A stretch of 64,000 nucleotides of DNA, from assembly GCA_020635565.1 (NCBI GenBank), contig JACJZN010000006.1:62001-126000 (forward strand), in the 5' to 3' direction. Source of the DNA: Flavobacteriales bacterium (GTDB lineage: Bacteria > Bacteroidota > Bacteroidia > Flavobacteriales_D > Parvicellaceae). Made by a program: the position numbers and the translations under genes. Below are positions 49,601 through 57,035 of the stretch, one piece after another; positions within the stretch are counted from its first letter, which is position 1; the number at the start of each line of letters is the position of its first letter. Below the pieces are notes generated by a model that worked only from the letters and a program-made list of their open reading frames with translations, searched no databases and was not told where the DNA came from.

Positions 49601-50709
49601 CTGGAATAAACAGATGCTAAACTACTGATGGCTACTGCATAGTTTTCTGACTTAGCACCATGAATACTTTTGTAGATAGAAATTGCTTCATCATATAGTT
49701 TTTCCGCATCCTGACGTCTGCCCATGTTATCATATAACACTGCTAGATTGGACAAGGTCAACGCGTAAAAATCGCTTTCTTTTTTATACACTTTAGCTTT
49801 GATCTTCAATGCATCCAGGTAGTACTTCTCTGCTTTTTCATACTCTTCCAATTTCTCGTACGCAACTGCCAGGTTATTCAAGGAAGTAGCGTAATCCGCA
49901 CTTTTGGAACCATAGATCTTTTTACACAATACCACAAAATCATTGAAAACACCGGCACACTTTTGATACCATCCAGCATAGAGATAGAATTCGCCTAAAC
50001 TATTCAGCACGGTTACATAGTTCTCACTTTCTTTACCGTAATATTTCTCCATCATGGCTAAAGACTGCAAGAAGAAAGGCTCTGCTTCTGTATACATTCC
50101 ATGCATCAAATAAAAACTGGAAATGGAATTGGTCCATTGTTGCATAATCTCATCTTCCAATTGATGAAGTACTTTGGCCTGCTTATACGATTCTTCATAC
50201 AATTCCTGAGCAGCGACATAACTTCCTGCCAGATCATAGATCCCCGCTAATTGAAACGCAATAGTCAAATAATCATCTGTATCCTTCTCTCCATTCGTTT
50301 TCATCATTGCCAGCACTGCTTCAAAATTGGGGATGGATACGTCATAATCAGCCGTATATGTAGCTAGGATCGCCAGCAAATATCTGGACTGTTGATAGAA
50401 ATAATGATCTTCTCCATAAGCTTTTGCACATAATTCTACTTCTTGTTTCCCATACTCTACTGCAGCATAATAGTCTGCCGTGTAGAAATAAGCATTCGCT
50501 AAATAATAGAGTACATTTACATTGGTGGTATCTTCCTTTAGACCAGCTTCATCCAATTCCTGCTGTAACTTTTTACCGGAATTGATCGCTCCAGCGTATT
50601 CGCCTTGGGCGATCTCGGTTTCCAATTGATTGTATTGATCCAGCCATGACTGTGATCTAGCGTTATTACTCAAGAGTAGAATGAAGAGAAATAGGGTAAT
50701 TATTTTCAT
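46657..50709 (-). CDS. Exported TPR-CHAT protein
   Basis: A 1350-residue protein with signal peptide (1-20, ending Ala-Arg-Ser-Gln), long TPR array (about 20 repeats with Asn-x-Leu-Ala and Tyr-x-x-Ala-Glu-x-x-Tyr features, residues 60-860), and a coiled-coil linker. The C-terminal CHAT (caspase-HetF-associated-with-TPR) peptidase domain (about 940-1350) has candidate catalytic His 1177 in 'His-Val-Ala-Thr-His-Gly' and Cys 1266 in 'Leu-Ser-Ala-Cys-Glu-Thr-Gly'. Both residues are intact, so it may be an active cysteine protease. ATG 50709 is preferred to the in-frame TTG 50718. The partner methyltransferase is downstream; a TPR-SpoIIE phosphatase is divergent across 105 bp. No CRISPR-cas or gasdermin-like gene is nearby. 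Role unknown. Confidence 0.9.
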   Translation of the reverse strand: MKIITLFLFILLLSNNARSQSWLDQYNQLETEIAQGEYAGAINSGKKLQQELDEAGLKEDTTNVNVLYYLANAYFYTADYYAAVEYGKQEVELCAKAYGEDHYFYQQSRYLLAILATYTADYDVSIPNFEAVLAMMKTNGEKDTDDYLTIAFQLAGIYDLAGSYVAAQELYEESYKQAKVLHQLEDEIMQQWTNSISSFYLMHGMYTEAEPFFLQSLAMMEKYYGKESENYVTVLNSLGEFYLYAGWYQKCAGVFNDFVVLCKKIYGSKSADYATSLNNLAVAYEKLEEYEKAEKYYLDALKIKAKVYKKESDFYALTLSNLAVLYDNMGRRQDAEKLYDEAISIYKSIHGAKSENYAVAISSLASVYSSSGKNEEAERLLQEALAIQKELFGSKHPAYITSLNNLGQVHYQLGNYVLAEKELEEVCALRREVQGETHPDYAISLLVLSNIKSTLQKYGEAELLLKSNLTIIEATQGIWNSTYANSLTTLAGVYLEMGRYLDAESAYLKSLEISEKIRGTSHPEHATILNNMAQLYGEMGLYEKSIYCGNQAIEITRNAFGDNDPNLIYPYTVLANVYKDLEDFKTAEDLILKAKKLTEINFGTEHPNYLNTIHNLAAFYYEMGSLEEAEPIYLLVAEKYAGIYGKQHGEYVNVLNGLGALYMTKMMYAQDTVKFKVYAEKAGEYFNQILSIDSVILDLKGQDFALHLNNAAELYRMSGNYTLAESYYLNSIENIIGLFGEDHGSLGVNYNNLGLLYENMGDRDQAVKYYLKSIEIKEKRFGSISSSLANSYINLASLIGEQGHVKEAFEYFKKGFEIDDYNIDLNFSFMTADEKLNYLKNSRYYGDLLNTFGDANHENFSVITTMMYDVELRNKGLVLKTSNQIKQQILNGKDQELTENYEHWISLKKELANQMSMLEENRTLSIDTLENQIKSLEKEINKSVQLTEKQSWSNWKEIRKSLKEGEAAIEFTHFYKQGESPVSTYGALILKANSEVPVYVELFEESRLLDIIGTYAGNDLAYINEVYGKAGQLDTRLFKSIWEPMMEELKGIKEVYYAPVGLLNKISFGAIGVSEQKYLSDLFTLNQVSSTVSINTYDKHISVKEISLFGGAKYSEEPNKDDIWKYLPGTKKEVEQIAQSFKDNQLTASLWVGDEATEEQFKSLEATAASIVHVATHGFFYPDLSEFESDEMAVNEVEEVDFRGGSRGYKTFVTSKDPLMRAGIVFTGANKGWEEQTAGNEDGVLTAYEVSNLNLSKVGLIVLSACETGLGEIKGSEGVYGLQRAFKSAGVEQMVMSLWQVPDKETQQFMVQFYEELLKDGNAPRAFKATQKIMKKNLDPFYWGAFVLVE

Positions 50710-50783
50710 AATCTGCAAAGTAAAAAGAATTTCATGTGTTTGAATTTGACCTCCACTATTTTCTTACCTTTCTGAGGATTAAT

Positions 50784-50791
50784 TAACTTTG
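50784..50791 (+). promoter_or_regulatory. Candidate -7 box of phosphatase 2
   Basis: TAACTTTG, exact TAnnTTTG, 23 nt before the ATG at 50815. A TTC lies 20 bp upstream in place of TTG. Confidence 0.45.
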
Positions 50792-50814
50792 ATCGATCAG
50801 ATCGAACCCACTTC

Positions 50815-52833
50815 ATGAAGTATATTTTTACAATTGTTATTTTACTGTTCGCTGGACTTCATTTCAAGTTCGCAGCACAAACTGATCCCAGATTGGATCA
50901 GGCAATGGAATCTGCTGGAAGTGATCTGAAAGCTTCATTTGAGCTGCTCTTTGAGGTGTTAGATGATGCGATTGAGCATAATGATTGGGAATTAGCTGGA
51001 AAAGTCTCCAAAACTCCGCTCTACTCGATTGACCCCTCTTATTTTATTCAATATACAGCCGGGAAGACTTACAGTGACTTCCATCAGCAGATCGTGTTTC
51101 TGCATCAGCAAATGAGATATTACGTAGCAATCGAGGCCGACTTTGACAAGTCCTTTGAATATCTTGTTCAGATCAGAAAATTATTAGAACAAAAATCCAG
51201 CGATGTACTCTTCCCTGTTGTCATGGGAGATGTTTACTATATCGCTTATTGGATCAAACATGTCCAACACGATCTTCAAAAGGCACGTGAATATGGCGAA
51301 TTGCTTCTTGCACATGCCGAAAAATTTGAGATGAAGACGCTGCTGATCACTGCTAAGTTAGGACTGGCAGAACTGGATCAACATGAGGGTAAAATTGATA
51401 TTGCAATCACTGCTTTTAAAGAGATCAGTAAAGAAATCGAACCAACCGATTCGGTCACTATGAATCGTGTCTATTCTCTATTATCCAATGCTTACATCGA
51501 TGCAGGATCACCTGATACTGCTCTGAAATATGGCAAACTTGGCTATGAAATCGTTCCTGAAGGAAATTTACAGTTGAAGTCATTTATGACGATTCATGTG
51601 GCACGAGGATACATGAGCAATGGCAAAGCTGATAGCGCTGTGATCTTCGGTGAAAAAGCCATCGCCATTCTCAATGAAATTGGTGCTAAGAAAGAGATCA
51701 AAGATCTCCATGCTTTATTAGCAGAGGCTCACGAAATGGATCAGAACTATGAACAATCTTTATATCATTTAAAGTCATTTCTTGAATTAGAACAAGATCA
51801 AGCTTCTTTGGAATCTGCAGCAAATATTGCTAATCTAGAAGCCGAACTGGAAAAACAAAAAAGTGATGCAGCATTAGATCAGGAAAAGACAAAGACCAAA
51901 GAAAGGGAGGCTGAAATCGAGAAAAGAAACCTGTTGCTCTATGGACTAACAATCATTATTATTCTAGCCATCGTTGCGGTGATCATAGCCATCAGAAGTT
52001 ACCTCAATAAAAAAAGAGCTGCGATGACCATCCAAAAACAGAAAGAAGCGGTGGATGAAGCTTATATCCAACTGGAAGAAAAGAACACAGAAATTCTGGA
52101 TTCTATCACCTATGCTAAGCGAATTCAAACAGCCATTCTTCCACCCCAAAAGATCGTAAAAGAGTACTTACAGGATTCCTTTATTCTCTACAAGCCAAAA
52201 GATATCGTTGCAGGAGATTTTTATTGGATGGAACAAGTGAATAACAAGGTACTCTTTGCCGCTTGTGATTGCACCGGACATGGAGTCCCTGGCGCATTAG
52301 TAAGTGTGGTTTGTAACAACGGATTGAATAAATCGGTAAGGGAATATGGAATCACCGAACCGGGTAAGATCCTGGACAAAACAAGAGAAATTGTCATTCA
52401 AGAATTTGAAAAGAGTGAAGAAGAAGTAAGAGACGGAATGGATATCGCTTTATGTGCACTTGATGGAAATATTTTGGAATTTGCTGGAGCTCACAATCCT
52501 GTTTGGATCATTCGAAACGGAAGTCAGGAGATAGATGAGATCAAAGCAGACAGTCAACCGATCGGTAAATTTGAACATGCTCAGCCTTATACCACCCATC
52601 GAATAGAATTAGAAAAGGGAGATACTTTCTTTATCTTTTCTGATGGCTACGCAGATCAATTTGGAGGGGATAAAGGCAAGAAATTCAAAACTGCCAATTT
52701 CAAAAGATTGTTGTTATCTATTCAAGAAAAATCAATGAATGAACAAAAAAGAATCATCGATCAAACCTTTGAAGAATGGAGAGGAGACATTGAGCAAATT
52801 GACGATGTTTGTATCATCGGAGTACGAGTATAA
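50815..52833 (+). CDS. TPR - membrane - SpoIIE/PP2C phosphatase 2
   Basis: A 672-residue paralogue of the phosphatase at 39153. Signal peptide (1-22), periplasmic helical/TPR sensor region (about 30-340), coiled coil with 'Glu-Lys-Gln-Lys' runs (about 345-375), transmembrane helix ('Leu-Thr-Ile-Ile-Ile-Ile-Leu-Ala-Ile-Val-Ala-Val', about 380-395) and a second coiled coil. The SpoIIE domain has 'Asp-Ser-Ile-Thr-Tyr-Ala-Lys-Arg-Ile-Gln', 'Ala-Gly-Asp-Phe-Tyr-Trp-Met', 'Cys-Asp-Cys-Thr-Gly-His-Gly-Val-Pro-Gly' and 'Phe-Ser-Asp-Gly-Tyr-Ala-Asp-Gln-Phe-Gly-Gly'. The two phosphatases share their last 70 residues almost line for line, but the sensor halves differ, implying different inputs to similar outputs. 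Confidence 0.92.
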   Translation: MKYIFTIVILLFAGLHFKFAAQTDPRLDQAMESAGSDLKASFELLFEVLDDAIEHNDWELAGKVSKTPLYSIDPSYFIQYTAGKTYSDFHQQIVFLHQQMRYYVAIEADFDKSFEYLVQIRKLLEQKSSDVLFPVVMGDVYYIAYWIKHVQHDLQKAREYGELLLAHAEKFEMKTLLITAKLGLAELDQHEGKIDIAITAFKEISKEIEPTDSVTMNRVYSLLSNAYIDAGSPDTALKYGKLGYEIVPEGNLQLKSFMTIHVARGYMSNGKADSAVIFGEKAIAILNEIGAKKEIKDLHALLAEAHEMDQNYEQSLYHLKSFLELEQDQASLESAANIANLEAELEKQKSDAALDQEKTKTKEREAEIEKRNLLLYGLTIIIILAIVAVIIAIRSYLNKKRAAMTIQKQKEAVDEAYIQLEEKNTEILDSITYAKRIQTAILPPQKIVKEYLQDSFILYKPKDIVAGDFYWMEQVNNKVLFAACDCTGHGVPGALVSVVCNNGLNKSVREYGITEPGKILDKTREIVIQEFEKSEEEVRDGMDIALCALDGNILEFAGAHNPVWIIRNGSQEIDEIKADSQPIGKFEHAQPYTTHRIELEKGDTFFIFSDGYADQFGGDKGKKFKTANFKRLLLSIQEKSMNEQKRIIDQTFEEWRGDIEQIDDVCIIGVRV

Positions 52834-52868
52834 ATCCTTCTCCCTTTTCAAATGGCACTTAGATTCAG

Positions 52869-52876
52869 TAACTTTG
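52869..52876 (+). promoter_or_regulatory. Candidate -7 box of the GNAT-nitrilase gene
   Basis: TAACTTTG, exact TAnnTTTG, 29 nt before the ATG at 52906; a TTC is 19 bp upstream. Confidence 0.45.
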
Positions 52877-52905
52877 GATCAAATCATAAATCTTAAAACA
52901 CAAAA

Positions 52906-54432
52906 ATGAAACTTAGCAAAATTGATAAAATAGAGCTCGTTTATCTTCAAATGTCAGATTATCTGGAAATAAAAGATGTGATGCAATCTGCATATTCATC
53001 CATGCCGGATCAATACTGGCGTGAATCTCACATTAAGGCTCTTTTGCAAAAGTTTCCTGAAGGACAAGTGGTGATCAAAGTAAATGATCAAGTTGCCGGA
53101 TGTGCATTGTCAATCATCGTAGATTATGATAAGTTTGATGATAATCACTCTTATAAAGACATTACTGATAACTACACCTTCAATTCTCATGATTCGAATG
53201 GCGATGTACTCTATGGTATAGACGTTTTTATTAAGCCGGAATATCGAGGATTGAGGCTTGGGAGAAGACTCTATGATTATAGAAAAGAATTGTGTGAAAA
53301 GAAAAATTTGAAAGGAGTGGCTTTTGGTGGTCGAATTCCTAACTACCATAAATATGCAGATCAATTATCTCCTAAAGAATACATTGAAAAAGTTCGTTTA
53401 CGCGAAATTCATGATCCCGTTTTAAATTTTCAGATCTCCAATGATTTTCACCCTACCAGAATTCTAAAAGGCTACTTGGAAGGAGATAAATCATCAAAAG
53501 AATTTGCTGTTTTACTTGAATGGGATAATATCTATTATGAAAAACCAGCAAAAGAAGCCGCCACACTAAAAAAGGTAGTGCGTCTTGGTTTGATCCAATG
53601 GCAAATGCGACCGTATGCTGATATTGATGCTTTGCTTCAGCAGGCGGAGTATTTTATAGATGCGGTTTCAGGCTATCGTTCTGATTTTGCCTTATTTCCT
53701 GAATTCTTTAATGCTCCTTTGATGGCAGAAAATAATCACTTGTCTGAATCTGAAGCTATTCGCGAACTCGCTAAACATACTGAAGAGATCGTTCAAAAAT
53801 TCTCTAATTTCTCGATATCCTATAACATCAATATCATCGCTGGTAGTATGCCGGAGATCAAGGATGGTGTTTTATATAATGTGGGATATCTATGCAAGAG
53901 AGATGGAACTATTGAACGCTATGAGAAATTACATGTTACTCCAGACGAAGCCAAAGTCTGGGGACTACAAGGAGGTCATTCCCTAAAAGCTTTTGATACG
54001 GATTGTGGAAAAATTGGGATTCTGATCTGTTACGATTCTGAGTTTCCTGAATTGAGTAGACTTTTAGCGGATGAAGGAATGGATATTCTTTTTGTTCCTT
54101 TCTTAACAGACACCCAAAATGGCTACTCCAGAGTACGAAATTGTGCACAGGCACGAGCCATTGAAAATGAATGCTATGTTGCCATTGCTGGAAGTGTGGG
54201 AAATTTGCCAAACGTACATAATATGGATATTCAATATGCTCAGTCTATGGTGTTTACTCCATGCGACTTTGCTTTTCCAACCAACGGTATTAAGGCGGAG
54301 GCAACGCCCAATACAGAGATGATACTGATCGCAGATCTTGACATTGATCTATTAAGAGAGTTACATCAGTTTGGAAGTGTGAGAAATTTGAAGGATAGAA
54401 GGACTGATATCTTTAATCTGAAAAAACTATGA
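52906..54432 (+). CDS. GNAT acetyltransferase - carbon-nitrogen hydrolase fusion
   Basis: A 508-residue two-enzyme protein. The N-terminal GNAT domain (about 1-205) has the acetyl-CoA loop 'Gly-Leu-Arg-Leu-Gly-Arg-Arg-Leu-Tyr' (about 119-127). The C-terminal nitrilase-superfamily domain (about 225-505) shows the catalytic triad as Glu 266 ('Phe-Pro-Glu-Phe-Phe'), Lys 341 ('Tyr-Glu-Lys-Leu-His') and Cys 375 ('Ile-Cys-Tyr-Asp-Ser-Glu-Phe-Pro-Glu'). Such fusions are known in several bacteria. The likely chemistry is acyl transfer plus amide hydrolysis or formation; substrate unknown. Cytosolic (no signal peptide). It follows phosphatase 2 after 72 bp with its own promoter. Confidence 0.93.
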   Translation: MKLSKIDKIELVYLQMSDYLEIKDVMQSAYSSMPDQYWRESHIKALLQKFPEGQVVIKVNDQVAGCALSIIVDYDKFDDNHSYKDITDNYTFNSHDSNGDVLYGIDVFIKPEYRGLRLGRRLYDYRKELCEKKNLKGVAFGGRIPNYHKYADQLSPKEYIEKVRLREIHDPVLNFQISNDFHPTRILKGYLEGDKSSKEFAVLLEWDNIYYEKPAKEAATLKKVVRLGLIQWQMRPYADIDALLQQAEYFIDAVSGYRSDFALFPEFFNAPLMAENNHLSESEAIRELAKHTEEIVQKFSNFSISYNINIIAGSMPEIKDGVLYNVGYLCKRDGTIERYEKLHVTPDEAKVWGLQGGHSLKAFDTDCGKIGILICYDSEFPELSRLLADEGMDILFVPFLTDTQNGYSRVRNCAQARAIENECYVAIAGSVGNLPNVHNMDIQYAQSMVFTPCDFAFPTNGIKAEATPNTEMILIADLDIDLLRELHQFGSVRNLKDRRTDIFNLKKL

Positions 54433-54466
54433 TTTTTAATTTGCAAATCAATAGAACAGTATCATC

Positions 54467-55363
54467 ATGGAAGACTTGAATCTTTGGATAGATAAACATC
54501 CTGTGATTATTAGTGTAGCCAAGTACTTAATCTGGGTTATCGTCATCTTTTTAGCTGTAAGGGGAATTAGAAAACTCTTAAAAAAAAAGTTGCCTGATAA
54601 TTCCCTAAAGTATAAGTCGCAAAAGGGCATCGAAGTAATTGGCTATTTGTTAATCATCGTCCTAACAATTACCTATTTCACAGGAAGTATTAAAGATTTT
54701 GGTCTTGCTATTGGATTGCTTACGGCAGGAGTTACTATTACTCTTCAGGAGTTGATATTGAGCATAGCTGGATCGTTCTACATTTTTTTTGTAAAAGTAT
54801 ACAAACCAGGTGATCGTATAGAAATCAACGGAATTAAAGGAGATGTGATAGATATCGACAGTATTTACACTACAATGATGGAAATTGGCGAATGGGTTTC
54901 AAGTGACAATTATAGCGGAAGGATAGTGAAACTGAGTAACGCCTTTGTTTTCAAAGGTCCGGTTTATAATTACTCACAGGATTTTCCTTTTGTTTGGGAT
55001 GAATTTAATCTACCTATTCGGTATGGGTCTGATATTGATCTAGCAAAAAAAATTATAATTGACGTAGCTCAGGAAAACCTCTCTCAATATGTAAACGAGT
55101 CGATTTCAGAATGGAAAAGTGTTGTTGAAAAATATTACATAGAAGATGCACAAGTAAATCCAACACTAGCTATCACTCTGACGGACAATTGGATTCAATT
55201 CAATTTGAGATACATCGTTGATTATAAGAAAAGGAGGTTGACGAAGCATTTACTTCATGAAAATATTGAAAAACGCTTAACCGCAACATTAGGAAAAGTT
55301 AAGCTCGCATCAGCAACATTTGAGATCGTGGATATACCTATTATTCAAACGAAAACAGAATAA
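54467..55363 (+). CDS. Small-conductance mechanosensitive channel (MscS family)
   Basis: A 298-residue inner-membrane MscS-type channel that relieves hypo-osmotic stress. Two hydrophobic helices (about 13-31, 60-78) precede the pore helix 'Ala-Ile-Gly-Leu-Leu-Thr-Ala-Gly-Val-Thr-Ile-Thr-Leu-Gln-Glu' (about 82-96). The pore helix is followed by 'Lys-Pro-Gly-Asp-Arg-Ile-Glu-Ile-Asn-Gly-Ile-Lys-Gly' (about 116-128), the start of the beta domain. The C-terminal alpha/beta domain runs to the end. Shortest MscS class with three membrane helices. Single gene; convergent with the Asp-box protein. Confidence 0.88.
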   Translation: MEDLNLWIDKHPVIISVAKYLIWVIVIFLAVRGIRKLLKKKLPDNSLKYKSQKGIEVIGYLLIIVLTITYFTGSIKDFGLAIGLLTAGVTITLQELILSIAGSFYIFFVKVYKPGDRIEINGIKGDVIDIDSIYTTMMEIGEWVSSDNYSGRIVKLSNAFVFKGPVYNYSQDFPFVWDEFNLPIRYGSDIDLAKKIIIDVAQENLSQYVNESISEWKSVVEKYYIEDAQVNPTLAITLTDNWIQFNLRYIVDYKKRRLTKHLLHENIEKRLTATLGKVKLASATFEIVDIPIIQTKTE

Positions 55364-55382
55364 ACAATATCTGTCTAGCTGA

Positions 55383-56945
55383 TCACTCCACCACAAATCT
55401 CACTATAGTTTGCTCAGCGCGGTGTAATACCACATAGTAAATTCCTGATGGAAGTTCAGATACTGAAATGGATCGATCATAATTTCCTTGTATGATCAAT
55501 TTTCCTTGCAGATTAAGTATGCTGAAATTTTCTCCTGGCTCCACATCATTCAGAAAAATAACATCTGAAGTAGGATTAGGATATGCTTCCAAAATATTGG
55601 TTTGCTGAATATTGGATACTGAACTAGTTCCATCAACAATATTGGTTTTTACCATGTAAATATTCAGTGAACTCGCTCTTTTATCCCCCCAGACTGCATA
55701 AAGTGTATCGCCTACCAATTCCACATCCATGAAGTCATTTCCATTGCCTTCCAATATGGTATCATGTGCAACAACCTGATCAGAAAGAATCATCTCAGTA
55801 AAACCAGTACTATCTTTCAACCTGATTCCAGCATAGATCTCAGTAGACTGTTGATATCCAGAATTTCCAGAATTTCTTCTATCTCTCCAAGTCACGGCCA
55901 GATCTCCATTCTCATTAAAATCTGCCCAAACAAGATCCTGAAGAATCCCATTTGAAACAGGATCCTGATTTACTCTTTCCAGATTGGACCAGTTTAAACC
56001 TTTGTCGAACGTCTCCGAAAGAAAGATATCCGCATCTCCATTGTATTCCGCTAGAATCAGCATCGCCATGTGATCCTCATCACTATCATCTGTTATAAAC
56101 AAACTCGCTTTTTTAGCTAAAGGATCTGTTACTGAAGTACCTGTTCCACCATAAGCAATAAAATCATGCCCTAGCGAAACTCCAGCATCGGTGGAGGTTG
56201 CCAGAATAACCGTTGCGTATAAACTCTGTGCTGTGACGTAACTTGGATAAGCAGCATAAAATACACCATCTGCACCTATTGCAGGAGAAGGCATTGGCTG
56301 AGGGATCAGATCGCCAGCCAAATATCCAGTTGTATCCAAAAACCTTGGAGTTTGAAAAGAAGCACCTCCATCTGTACTCACAGAAAGATAAGGATTATAA
56401 GGTGGTGATACATTTCTATCGGCATTCATAGATGTAACGTAGATCGTTCCCTGATTCACACCTGTACTTCTATCGATCTCAAACCAAGGTCTATCTATAC
56501 AATATTTATTGGGACAATCAGCAATACTGATCACCTCTACTGGTGTTCCCCAGCTATTTCCTCCATCCGTTGATTTAACCACATATATTGCGCCATTAGA
56601 CATCGTTGTACTGTTGTAATCTATGTAGCACAGATAAACATTTCCCAGATGATCAAACTGAACAGACACGTCTGCAGATTGATTGCCTGCTATCTGATGT
56701 GGAATGGTAACTGCCGTACTCCACGTATTTCCACCATCTGTAGAGTTTTTTGTCTTGATTACGATGATCTCATTGAACTTATACCCCATCCAGGCCACCA
56801 CAATATGTTGCGAATTTTGAGGGTTAACAGCCAGATTGGGTTCCCCATCAAAAACGAATCCCTGGGATACATTCTGGTTAGATTGAGCGTTAACAGAAAA
56901 CTTCACAACAAAGAATAAGAACAAAAGGAGCAGTCTCATAAGCAT
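55383..56945 (-). CDS. Secreted Asp-box (sialidase-like) propeller, type A T9SS cargo
   Basis: A 520-residue extracellular beta-propeller. Signal peptide 1-20, with several Asp-boxes: 'Ser-Thr-Asp-Gly-Gly-Asn-Thr-Trp', 'Ser-Thr-Asp-Gly-Gly-Asn-Ser-Trp', 'Ser-Thr-Asp-Gly-Gly-Ala-Ser-Phe' and 'Phe-Asp-Lys-Gly-Leu-Asn-Trp'. These are typical of sialidase-fold proteins, but no sialidase catalytic Arg triad is evident. The C-terminal 75 residues form a type A T9SS domain ('Tyr-Pro-Asn-Pro-Thr-Ser-Asp'). ATG 56945 (or 56939) starts the signal peptide; the frame opens earlier at 57008, but the upstream 21 residues contain the promoter box. Role: carbohydrate or protein binding outside the cell. Confidence 0.87.
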   Translation of the reverse strand: MLMRLLLLFLFFVVKFSVNAQSNQNVSQGFVFDGEPNLAVNPQNSQHIVVAWMGYKFNEIIVIKTKNSTDGGNTWSTAVTIPHQIAGNQSADVSVQFDHLGNVYLCYIDYNSTTMSNGAIYVVKSTDGGNSWGTPVEVISIADCPNKYCIDRPWFEIDRSTGVNQGTIYVTSMNADRNVSPPYNPYLSVSTDGGASFQTPRFLDTTGYLAGDLIPQPMPSPAIGADGVFYAAYPSYVTAQSLYATVILATSTDAGVSLGHDFIAYGGTGTSVTDPLAKKASLFITDDSDEDHMAMLILAEYNGDADIFLSETFDKGLNWSNLERVNQDPVSNGILQDLVWADFNENGDLAVTWRDRRNSGNSGYQQSTEIYAGIRLKDSTGFTEMILSDQVVAHDTILEGNGNDFMDVELVGDTLYAVWGDKRASSLNIYMVKTNIVDGTSSVSNIQQTNILEAYPNPTSDVIFLNDVEPGENFSILNLQGKLIIQGNYDRSISVSELPSGIYYVVLHRAEQTIVRFVVE

Positions 56946-56957
56946 AAAATTGATTCT

Positions 56958-56965
56958 CAAAATTA
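56958..56965 (-). promoter_or_regulatory. Candidate -7 box of the Asp-box protein gene
   Basis: TAATTTTG on the minus strand, exact TAnnTTTG, 12 nt before ATG 56945. Confidence 0.45.
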
Positions 56966-57023
56966 GTAAATCTATTATTCGCAGCGAATAATAATTGATC
57001 AACAACATTAGAACGAGGTTGGC

Positions 57024-57031
57024 TATATTTG
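57024..57031 (+). promoter_or_regulatory. -7 box of the lipoprotein at 57036, near-leaderless
   Basis: TATATTTG, exact TAnnTTTG, 4 nt before the ATG. A TTG lies 26 bp upstream, longer than ideal. Confidence 0.5.
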
Positions 57032-57035
57032 AATT

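Noticed and set aside
46657..50709. CHAT protein as part of a type III-E CRISPR (Craspase-like) system
   Set aside because: No cas genes and no repeat-spacer array in the window; the protein has a signal peptide, unlike the cytosolic CRISPR-associated form.
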